A stretch of 64,000 bases of DNA, taken from contig CAVPYY010000006.1 in the NCBI GenBank assembly GCA_963710135.1, forward strand, positions 248,001-312,000, read 5' to 3'. The notes below the pieces were generated by a model. That model ran no database searches. It saw only the letters and a program-made list of their open reading frames with translations, and was not told the origin of the DNA. Position numbers and translations under genes: made by a program. The stretch's first letter is position 1. Each line of letters starts with the position of its first letter. Of this stretch, positions 36,987 to 45,602 are shown one piece after another. This stretch comes from SG8-30 sp963710135. GTDB taxonomy: Bacteria; Pseudomonadota; Gammaproteobacteria; Steroidobacterales; Steroidobacteraceae.

Positions 36987-38985
36987 TCAGAGCCCGCCAG
37001 GGCCGCAGTCGTTGGCGAGGTAGTTCTCGAGGATCTCGAGCACCTGCGCCTGCTTGGTGATCGACACCGACGGCCCGTGGCCGTAGTCGTTGATCTCGAC
37101 GTACTGCACGTCCTTGCCGGCACGCTTCAAAGCCGCGTAGTACTTCTCGGACTGCTCGATGGGCACGATCTGGTCACGGTCGCCGTGGAAGATCATGATC
37201 GGGATCGACGCCTTCTCGACGACGTCGAGCGGCGAAAGACCGGCGATGGTCGGGTTCTGGAACTCGCGCCCGAAGCGGCTCTCAAAAGTGACGCTTGTCG
37301 AAGGTGCGCAGTTCCGCGAGCCCTGCACCCGCGATGGCGCACTGGTACGGCGGATCGTCGCGCACGATCGCGGCCATCGCCGCATAGCCGCCGTAGGAGA
37401 AGCCGTACATCGCGACCCGGTCCGGATCGACGAGGCCCTGGTCGATCAGCCAGCGCACGCCGTCGTCCTTGTCGTCCTGCATCTTCTGGCCCCACTCCCG
37501 GTCGCCGGCGCGCCACAGCGTCTGGCCCCAACCCTCTGAGCCGCGATACTGCGGCTGCAGCACGCGTAGCCGCGGTCGGCGAGGAAAGGCCGCCACATGG
37601 AATAGTCGAAACCCAGGCTGTCGCGCGCCCAGGGCCCGCCGTGCGGCATGACGACCAGCGGGTAGGGCTTCTGGCCGCGCTTGGGGATCGTCAGGAACGC
37701 CGGAATGGTCAGGCCGTCGCGCGCCTTGTAGTAGACGAGCTCGGTCTCGGCCAGCCGGTCGGGCGTGAGCTGCGGCCAGGGACGGCCCAGCTCCTTGAGC
37801 CCCTTGCCCGCCTCGTAGAGATAGATCGTGCCCGGGTCGTTCGTCGCCGAGACCTGCACGATCATGCGCCGCTCGTCGTCCGACGACGAGGTCATGTCGA
37901 TGAACTTGCCCGGGAAGGCCGCCTTGAGGCTCTCGTACAGGCCGGCGTAGTAGTCGTCGACCCAGTAGACCTCGCGCTCGCGCGGCCCGTCGTAGCGGAA
38001 GCCGAGCATCTCGCCGTAGCTCTTGCGGGTCGGGCTGATCGACCACGCCGGTCGCGTCGTACTTCTGCAGCGCGAAGATCGGCTCCGAGAGCTGCTTGGT
38101 GGTCAGGTTGTACTCGCGAATGACGTTGTACTCGCGATCTTTGTTGTCGGTCATGAACAGGATGTTCGGATCCTTGCCGAATCCAGCGGGCTGCAGGCCC
38201 TGGCGATCGCGCGCGAACAGCTCGGCGATCAGCTCCCAGTCGCTGGAACCGGGCTTGCGCGCCTCGACCTTGATGCGCGCCGTGGCGCCGTCGCCCTCGA
38301 AGCTGGTCCGGCCGCGGACCTCGCCGTCGATGTCGATGAACGGCGAGCTGCCGGAAGCGCCGCGGAACACCCGCTTCAGGCGGTAGTTCTTCAGGTCCAT
38401 CTCGTAGATGTCGGTCGCGCCCTCGAGGTTGCCCGCCGCCACCAGGACCTTGTTGTCATCAAGCGGCAGGCGGCTGACCAGGTAGATGCTGGTGAAGGAG
38501 TCCAGCAGATCGGAACTGCCGCCCCCGAAGCGGCTCGCCGAGGCGCTTGCCGCATCGAGTCGTAGGTAAACGGCTTGCCGCGGAACGTCAGGATCTTGCG
38601 CGCGCCGGCGAACAAGTCGAGGGTCTGCTGCCCGACCGCGTAGCACGGTGTTGTCGTTGAGCCAGAAAGCGCCGACGGGCTTCCAGCGCGATCCATCGCG
38701 GGCCGTCAGGTCGAAGCGCACGGGCGGCTTGGACAGATCGTCGGCGTCCCAGATGGCGATCTGCGGCACCGCGTCGACGGCCGGCGGCGACACGGCCACG
38801 ATGTGCTTGCCGTCCGGCGACAGCGAGACGCTGCGCAGCACCGGTTCGTGCACGAAGGCGAACACGGGCAGCTTGTCCTGAGCGGCGCTGGAAACAGCGG
38901 GACTGTTCTGGGCGGCGACGGGCGTAGCCTGTGCCAGCAGCACAACCGCCACGGAGAGACATGCAACGACTCGATCAAGACACAT
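36987..38985 (-). CDS. Secreted S9-family prolyl-oligopeptidase-like peptidase (frame broken)
   Basis: About 666 aa after repair. A signal peptide (MCLDRVVACLSVAVVLLAQA-TPVAAQ) leads to a beta-propeller region (RSVSLSPDGKHIVAVSPP) and a C-terminal alpha/beta hydrolase. The catalytic triad is Ser in MYGFSYGGYAAM, Asp in IFHGDRDQIVP and His in DYGHGPS. Such enzymes cleave short peptides in the periplasm. Frame changes are near 38640, 38545, 38035, 37570 and 37290. ATG 38985 gives the signal peptide; the longer frame does not. It is divergent from the TonB receptor. Confidence 0.85.
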
Positions 38986-39258
38986 TAGCGGGCCTCGCTG
39001 TCTGGCTGTTCGATAAGGGGCGGTATTATTACGGATCCGCATACGTTTTCGTCACTGTCGTATTTACGCCACGGTACTCGACAAACACCCGCCTCCGTGC
39101 ATATGCTTCGGGACTGCTGCAGATACGTGACATTTCTGCAGTAAAGAGCACGAAAAGATCCGGGGTACATAACATTTGCCGGCGGACGTGATCCGTACTG
39201 GACACAGGCCATGGGCCTGTGGCGGTTTGGTCACGGCGTCCGGCGCTGGAGCACATTA
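38986..39258. promoter_or_regulatory. Divergent promoter region between S9 peptidase and TonB receptor
   Basis: This 273-bp gap is visibly richer in A+T than its surroundings (GGTATTATTACGG near 39028, GTACATAACATTT near 39165). TAATAAT read on the minus strand near 39030 could be the peptidase -10. TACATAACAT could serve the receptor. Two CTGCAG sites 13 bp apart flank ATACGTGACATTT at 39116-39141. I cannot fix either promoter with confidence. Confidence 0.4.
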
Positions 39259-42200
39259 ATGACGAAGTCGTTGAGGGACGAGATCCGCCACATTCTTGCC
39301 TGCAGCATCGTCGGTGTGGCCTTCGCACCGGTCGCCTATTCCCAGGAGCAGGCGCCTGAACCGGCCCAGCAGGAAGAAGAACAGCCTGCCGCAACGGTCG
39401 CCGAGGAGGCCAAGCCGTCCGCCGCGATCGACGAGATCGTCGTCACCGGCTCGCGCATCCGCCGCAGCGAGTTCACCAGCCCCGCCCCGGTGACGGTCAT
39501 TACCGCCGAGCGCAGCGCGCTCGCCGGCCTGCTGTCGACCGAGGAGATCCTGCGCGGCTCGACCGTCGCCTCCGGCCAGCAGGTTCAGGATTCATTCTCC
39601 GGCTTCGTCACCGACGGTGGTCCGGGCGCCAACACTATTTCGCTGCGCGGCCTCGGCGCCCAGCGCACGCTGGTGCTGGTCAACGGCAAGCGCTGGTCGC
39701 CCTCGGGCGTGCAGGGTGCCACCAACTCGGTCGACCTGACGGCGATCCCGAGTTCCATCATCAGCCGTATCGAGATCCTCAAGGACGGCGCGTCCTCGAT
39801 CTACGGCGCGGACGCGGTGGCCGGCGTGATCAACGTCATCACCAAGGAGTCGCTGGACGGCTTCCAGCTGAACGCGCAGAGTCAGATCACCAACGAGACG
39901 GACGGCGAGCGCTATGCCATCGACCTGTCGTGGGGCAAGGTCGGCGACCGCGGTTCGATTTCGGCGTCCTTGGTGTACGCTGAGCAGAAGGCCATTGTTG
40001 CCGCCGACCGCGCGTGGTCTCGCTGCCAGTGCGACCAGTGAACTACTCGCCAGCGCCGGTACCGACCAGGTCGGCGACGGCGTACTCGACAACGCGACCC
40101 GTTCACCGGCGAGCCGCTGTGCTTCGGCTTCATCTACGGTCTCGGCAACAGCTGCGCCTCGGCTTCCTGCGTTACGAGCCGAGCCTGACTGATCCCGACG
40201 ATACGACCAACCCGTACTTCGACCCTCGCGTAGCCTTCTTTGGCACCGAAGCGGCGTGCGGAATCCCGCTCTTCACGCGGGCTCCCGTCAACGGCTTGAG
40301 TTCGGTGTCATATCGCACTCCTCACGTCCAATCCGACGAGCTGCCCCGGGCGAACCCGAAGCGATCACTTCGCGAGCGTCCGATCCGCCCTCTGTACGAC
40401 AACGATGGCGCGTTCTATCGCGACGTGCTGAGCGCGGAAGTCGCCAACATCCAGATCCCGGGCAAGATCTATTCGTTCACTTCGCTCGGTCAGCTCGACT
40501 TCGACCTGGGTGCCGGCCAGAGCACGGTGTACTACGAAGCGTTTGCCAACAAGCGCGAATCGACGGCGAACAGCGGTTACCGTCAGTTCTTCCCAGGGGT
40601 TGAAGGCTTCACCTTCGACGGCAACGATCTGCACCCTTACAACCCGTTCGCCGGACTCGAAGCTTTCGGAGCAGGTGTCGGCTTCGCGCAACCCGTGCTT
40701 GCCGAGCTACAACCTGCTGGATCCGAGCACTAAAGTCGAAGTAGAGCGCTACAATGTTTTCGCTGGTTTGCGCGGCGACCTCGTCGGCAGCTGGGACTAC
40801 GACTTTGTCGTCGGCTACGGCCGATCCAAGGGCACCTACGAGCGCCAGCAGCTGCTGGACGACCGCGTCGAAGCAGCGGTCAACGGCATCATCATCGACA
40901 ACGGCACCGTGCGCTGCGCCGACGCCGTACTCGCCGCATTCCCGGACTGCGTGCCTGCCAACCTGTTCACGCAGGAGGCGCTGCTAACCGGCACGCTGCC
41001 GGCCGACGTGCTGGCGTTCATCCGCAAGGACACGAAGGGCCAGACCGTGTACGACGGCAAGTCAGTGTCTCGCCTACGCGACCGGCGACCTGTTCTCGGT
41101 GCCGGCGGGTACGGTCAAGGCGGTGTTCGGCGGCGAGTGGCGCGAGGAGTCGATCGACGACGTGCCGGATCCGGATGCCCAGGCCAACAACTTCTGGGGC
41201 TTCTCCACCGCGGGCATCACCCGCGGCACGGACAAGGTCAAGGAACTGTTCACCGAGATCGAGGTGCCGATTCTCACCGGCAAGCGCTTTGCGGAGGACA
41301 TGTTCATCAGCCTGTCCGGACGCTACACGGACTATGACTCGTACGGTGACGACAGCACCTACCGCGCGGCCTTCAACTACCAGGTCACGCCGGAGGTACT
41401 GTTGCGTTCGACTTTGGCACGTCTTTCCGCGCGCCTGACCTGTACGAGCAGTTCCTGGGCGACCAGACCGGGTTCATCAGTCAACCTGAACGACCCTTGC
41501 ATCAACTACGGCGCGACTTTCCAGCCCGGGCGACCCGGTGTACGACAACTGTGCCGCACAGGGGCTACCGCCGGACTTCCGGGCAACCATCGAGCATTCT
41601 CTCCATCACCGGAGGCGCCTCGGACCTCGAGGCTGAAACCTCGGACGCACTGACCATCGGGCTGGTGTACACGCCGAAGGCGATCGACATCTCGTTCGCG
41701 CTGGACTACTTCGACATCCAGATCGAGCAGACGGTGGCGTCGCCGAGCGAGGGCTTCATCCTGAATGACTGCTACGACTCGGTCGGCTTCTCCAGCCCAT
41801 TTTGCTCCCGGGTCGGTGGTCGCACACCCTTCGTGCCAGGACAGGGCGGGCAGCCGGGCATTGGTGGTGAGTTGGAGTTCGTCGATGCCTCGTTCATCAA
41901 CATCGGCAAGCAGCAGTCGCGCGGCTACGACCTGAACATCGTCTATGAGAAGGAGTTCCCGATCGGCAGCCTGATCATCGACGGCACGGCGACGTACCTC
42001 GACAAGCAGAACTTCGAGCTGTTCGGCGAGTTCACCCGTCAGGAAGGCAAGTGGGGTTTCCCGCGGCTGTCGGCACGCACCTCGGCGCGCTTCGACTGGC
42101 GCGACTGGCGCTTCAGCTACTTCCTGGACTTCATCGGACAGAGCAAGGAACTGCCGGTGTTCGACCCGGGTACCGACAACCAGGACCGTCAGAACCGCAC

Positions 42201-42414
42201 GCCGAACCTGTTCTACCACACGGTGTCGGTGCGCTATCAGGCGACGGACTGGGAGACGATCTTCTCGATCCGCAACCTGATGGACAAGCAGCCGCCGTAC
42301 GTGGCGGACGGCCAGGGCTCGCAGAGCGCGACGCGCATCTACAACACCCTGCCCGGCGTAGGCTACGACCTGTTCGGCCGCACGTACGGCCTGCAGCTGG
42401 CCTATCGGTTCTGA
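39259..42414 (+). CDS. TonB-dependent outer membrane receptor (frame broken)
   Basis: About 1050 aa after repair. After a signal peptide (ILACSIVGVAFAPVAYS) and a proline/glutamine-rich stretch comes the TonB box/plug start DEIVVTGSRIRRSEFTSPAP, plug motifs TISLRGLGAQRTLVLVNGKR and EILKDGASSIYGADAVAGVI, then a 22-strand barrel ending YGLQLAYRF, with the terminal aromatic typical of outer membrane proteins. Its group resembles CirA/FecA-like receptors common in Xanthomonadales and steroid-associated gammaproteobacteria. At least six frame changes occur, near 40010, 40100, 40695, 41065, 41410 and 41560. ATG 39259 is preferred over 39211. The ligand is unknown; the divergent peptidase suggests peptides. 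Confidence 0.88.
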
Positions 42415-42441
42415 TCCCCACCCGGATCGGAGTCTGACCTG

Positions 42442-42483
42442 CCGGCCCCGGCCGCCCTCCAGGCGCCCGGGGCCGGATTCTTT
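42442..42483 (+). terminator. Rho-independent terminator of the TonB receptor gene
   Basis: CCGGCCCCGG (42442-42451) and CCGGGGCCGG (42467-42476) make a perfect ten-pair stem followed by ATTCTTT. It starts 28 nt after the receptor stop. Confidence 0.78.
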
Positions 42484-42542
42484 CCGGAGCAGGATTCTGC
42501 AGCAACGCCCCAAAGATCCCGCGACGCCTGACAGCCGCTCCG

Positions 42543-43234
42543 GTGAAACCAGAGCCGCGCCCACCCGCTCGGCGCGCGAGGTCCTGCTGCGAACGACCGA
42601 GGGCCGCCTGCTGCTGATCGGCCTCGGCCTGACGGTCGTGATCGTGCTGGCGCTCGGCATCGGCTGGACGTTCGCCGAGGACGCGACCTTCGTCTATGCC
42701 GCCATGACGGGACTCAACCTGCTGATCGGCCGCGCAGCGGGGATGTCCTTTGGTTACGCCAGCGGGCTGTCGCACCTCGAGGTCATCCCGGTAAACATGC
42801 TGGTCGAGACCGCTCAGGTGCTGGTGGTGTATCCGCTGTTCGCCCTGGGCTGGAAGCACCTGATCGATCCGAAGCGCTGGGGCTCGGCCATGGCCCAACT
42901 GCAGCGCGCCGCCGAATCACAGCGCGAGCGCATCCAGCGCTATGGCGTGATCGGCCTCTGCGCGCTGGTGTTCACCCCGTTCTGGATGACCGGCCCGGTG
43001 GTCGGCGCCATCATCGGCTTCCTGATCGGCCTGCGCCCAGCCGTCAACCTGACCGCCGTGCTGCTCTCGACATACGTGGCCATCGGCGTCTGGGCGCTGC
43101 TTCTGAACGAGCTGAGCCAGTGGGCCGCCGCGTACAACCACTACGCGCCCTTCGCGCTGGTGGGCGCGCTGGTACTGCTGGCCATCAGCGGCAGCCTGGT
43201 CCGGCGCCTGTCTCACCGGACGCCCAGTTCCTAG
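42543..43234 (+). CDS. Integral membrane protein, small multidrug-export-like family (start unresolved)
   Basis: About 230 aa with four to five membrane helices. The conserved-looking core YGVIGLCALVFTPFWMTGPV then VGAIIGFLIGLRPAVNLTAV resembles the Sm_multidrug_ex (PF06695) pattern. Another block is MTGLNLLIGRAAGMSFGYAS. The frame of the clear protein continues upstream to about 42575 (LLRTTEGRLLLIGLGLTVV) but contains no start codon except GTG 42638, which would cut a helix. A GTG at 42543 in another frame would fit if one base is missing near 42578. Transport function is only implied by the family name. Confidence 0.65.
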
Positions 43235-43296
43235 CGCACCCGGTCTGCCAGCAATTTGTGAGTGCGCCGGGATGCGGGCCTGTGCCAGCATTCGCC

Positions 43297-43911
43297 ATGC
43301 GCGATATCCATACGCCCGGCAGCGGTCCGCCGGTCACACTGCTGCGACGCTTTGCCGGCAGCCTGCTCAGGCTCAGCGGCTGGCGGCAGGTGCTGGTCTG
43401 GCCCCCGGGGCCGCGCGGCCTGATCGTGGTCTATCCGCACACCTCGAACTGGGACTTCATCGTCGGCGTGCTGTTCAAGCTGGCGACCGGCCTGCCGGCA
43501 CGCTGGATGGGCAAGCACACGCTGTTCCGTTGGCCGCTGCGCGGGCTGTTCCTGCGCCTCGGCGGCGTGCCCATCAACCGCAGCGAGCGCTCCGGGTTCG
43601 TCGACACCCTGCTCGAGGAGTTTGCGCGACAAGACTGGATGTGGCTTGCCGTGGCCCCGGAAGGCACCCGCTCGCACAGCGATCACTGGAAATCCGGTTT
43701 CTACCGCATCGCCGTGGCCGGCGGCCTGCCGGTCGGGCTCGGCTACATCGACTACGCGACTCGCACGGTCGGCATTGACACCTATCTGACGATGACCGGC
43801 GAGCCCGACACCGACATGCGGCGCATCCGTGAGTACTACGCCGACAAGCGCGGCCGACGCCACGCGCTGGCTGGCGACATTCGCCTCAGGGACAGTGGCG
43901 ACTCCCGCTGA
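43297..43911 (+). CDS. PlsC-like 1-acyl-glycerol-3-phosphate acyltransferase family protein
   Basis: The protein has 204 aa. The acyltransferase motif I is VVYPHTSNWDF (HxxxxD) near residue 47, motif II-like RWMGKHTLFRWPLRGLFLRL follows, and motif III is VAPEGTRS near residue 125. Compact PlsC relatives acylate lysophospholipids or related acceptors. ATG 43297 is the first ATG of the conserved region; the frame is open further left but overlaps the membrane protein gene. The substrate cannot be told from sequence. Confidence 0.8.
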   Translation: MRDIHTPGSGPPVTLLRRFAGSLLRLSGWRQVLVWPPGPRGLIVVYPHTSNWDFIVGVLFKLATGLPARWMGKHTLFRWPLRGLFLRLGGVPINRSERSGFVDTLLEEFARQDWMWLAVAPEGTRSHSDHWKSGFYRIAVAGGLPVGLGYIDYATRTVGIDTYLTMTGEPDTDMRRIREYYADKRGRRHALAGDIRLRDSGDSR

Positions 43912-44071
43912 CAAGGCGCCGGTCGCGACGAGGCTCGCTGATCGACGACGAGATTGGTCCCGGCTTGCCATTTCGTCCGGACCGTAGGCATTCTGCGACG
44001 GTGCCGCCGCATCCGCGCAATGCGCGCCGACGAAAATCGCTCTGGCGACTGAATACAAGAGGGATGTCTAG

Positions 44072-44659
44072 ATGAACCATAAGCCCCTGCCGACCTTTCG
44101 GGTGTCGGACGGCACCTGCATCGTTCAGGCCCAGATTGCGAGCCGTGCGCCTGTCACGCTGGACTCGCCGGCCCTCGCGGTGCTGACCGATCTGACCGAA
44201 GTGCGCGCCGCGACCGCCAGCCCGTTGGTCACCCTGGCGGACGCGGAACGCACCATGATCCAGCAGGGCGTCCGCCTGCTGTTCGTGGTCAGCGAGATGC
44301 CGTGCGTGGACGGCATCGTGACGCTGCAGGACATGCACGGCGACAAGCCCGTGCGGGTGCTGCAGGAGCGGCGCGTGCGGCGCGAGGAGCTGCAGGTGAA
44401 AGACGTCATGACGCCGCTGTCGGAGTTCGACTCGGTGGACTACAAGTCGCTGGCCACGGCGACGGTGGGCGACGTGGTCGCCACGCTGCTCAAGTTCGGT
44501 CATCCCTACCTGGTCGTGATCGAGGCCTCCTCGCTGGAAGCCCCGGCGCGCGTCCGCGGACTCGTTTCCCAGTCGCAGGTCGAGAAGCAGCTCGGCGCCG
44601 CCCTGCCGAGCATCGAGGTCGCCAGCACCTTCGCCGAGATCCAGCGGGCCCTGTCCTAG
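44072..44659 (+). CDS. CBS-domain protein
   Basis: The protein has 195 aa. Two CBS repeats are visible: the first around VTLADAERTMIQQGVRLLFV, and the second starting at VKDVMTPLSEFDSVDYKSLA. CBS pairs bind adenosyl nucleotides and act as energy or redox sensors. The N-terminal 50 residues (FRVSDGTCIVQAQIASRAPV) are not a known domain to me. The ribosome site AAGAGGG lies 8 nt upstream. The 160 bp before it (43912-44071) contain no other feature I can support. Confidence 0.8.
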   Translation: MNHKPLPTFRVSDGTCIVQAQIASRAPVTLDSPALAVLTDLTEVRAATASPLVTLADAERTMIQQGVRLLFVVSEMPCVDGIVTLQDMHGDKPVRVLQERRVRREELQVKDVMTPLSEFDSVDYKSLATATVGDVVATLLKFGHPYLVVIEASSLEAPARVRGLVSQSQVEKQLGAALPSIEVASTFAEIQRALS

Positions 44660-44761
44660 CGCCGCGACCATCTGGCGGATCCCGGGCCGGGCCATTCGCC
44701 CGAGGCTGGACTCAGGGGTCTCCTTAGCGCAGGATTATGTCCCGCCATCAGGGAGCCGGCC

Positions 44762-44992
44762 GTGGGATCGCAACGATCAAACGGGATCCGCACCGAGGAA
44801 ACCGACTCGGGCATCCGCGAAGTCGCCGGGGGGATCGTGACCGATCACTCCGTGCTGATGGCGGACGTGTCCCTGCAGGTGCGGTGTCCGCACTGCGACA
44901 AGCGCTACTTCAGCCCGATCGAAGACTATCCCGCGGCTTCGGTGGTGGCCTGTCGGGGCTGCGGCGCCAACATGTGGCTGCGGGCACTCTGA
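44762..44992 (+). CDS. Small zinc-ribbon protein
   Basis: The protein has 76 aa starting at GTG 44762. The C-terminal half has CPHC and CRGC 24 residues apart (VRCPHCDKRYFSPIEDYPAA), a treble-clef or zinc-ribbon metal site. The first 35 residues are polar with no recognisable fold. Family and role are unknown. The codon pattern and the paired CxxC support a real gene. Confidence 0.6.
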   Translation: MGSQRSNGIRTEETDSGIREVAGGIVTDHSVLMADVSLQVRCPHCDKRYFSPIEDYPAASVVACRGCGANMWLRAL

Positions 44993-45046
44993 GCCCTGCC
45001 CGGGGCGACCACTCGGCAACGCGCTGGGGCTTCACCTGTTAGGACG

Positions 45047-45544
45047 CTAGCGCATGCGCGGCGAGCGTGGCGCGCACAGTCGGAATTCGCCATTCCTCCC
45101 GACGCGGTAGTCGTACTCGCGGTCGAGATGCGACAGCACCACCCAGTATCCCTCCACCAGAACCTGGGCGTAGTACTCGTCGGGCTGCGGGCAACCAAGG
45201 GAGCCGTCGTTCCAGGTTACGGCCTCCGCCCGAATCATCGCAAAGGCCTCGGGATCAAGACCCGTTCGTGCGGCCAGGTCCGCGCGTATGCGCGTGAGTA
45301 GGGCGTCCGGCACCTCGCCGATAATCGGCGCAGGCGGCTCCGACTCCGGAACCCGCTCGGGCAGCCCGGGCCGCTCAGCGCGAACTTCCTTCACAACCGG
45401 CGTTCCGTCCCCCGGTCCTTGGGGCATATCGTCAGTGGGCTTGGCATTGCAGCCCAACACCAGGACAAACCCGGCGAACACCAGCACGCTGCGGCAAGCG
45501 CGGCACTTCCCACTTGGCGACAGAACCGGTTCGATTTGGGTCAT
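45047..45544 (-). CDS. Lipoprotein of unknown function
   Basis: The protein has 165 aa from ATG 45544. The N terminus SVLVFAGFVLVLGCNAKPTD has a lipobox with cysteine near residue 33. A proline/glutamate-rich linker follows, then a compact C-terminal domain EAVTWNDGSLGCPQPDEYYA and YDYRVGRNGEFRLC, a pattern (W-DGSLGCP ... Y-YRVG ... LC) found in small uncharacterised exported proteins. The gene starts only 15 nt after the terminator hairpin of the S8 protease, leaving no room for a separate promoter; the open frame upstream of ATG 45544 runs through that hairpin and is not taken as coding. Confidence 0.7.
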   Translation of the reverse strand: MTQIEPVLSPSGKCRACRSVLVFAGFVLVLGCNAKPTDDMPQGPGDGTPVVKEVRAERPGLPERVPESEPPAPIIGEVPDALLTRIRADLAARTGLDPEAFAMIRAEAVTWNDGSLGCPQPDEYYAQVLVEGYWVVLSHLDREYDYRVGRNGEFRLCAPRSPRMR

Positions 45545-45554
45545 GTGCTGCAAA

Positions 45555-45590
45555 GAAAAGGCGCCCCGGAAACTGCTCCCCGGGGCGCCT
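45555..45590 (-). terminator. Rho-independent terminator of the S8 protease gene
   Basis: AGGCGCCCCGG (45559-45569) and CCGGGGCGCCT (45580-45590) form a perfect 11-pair stem with a ten-base loop. Read on the minus strand it is followed by TTTTCTTTG and lies 12 nt after the protease stop. Confidence 0.85.
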
Positions 45591-45602
45591 GTCAGCTGAA
45601 CC

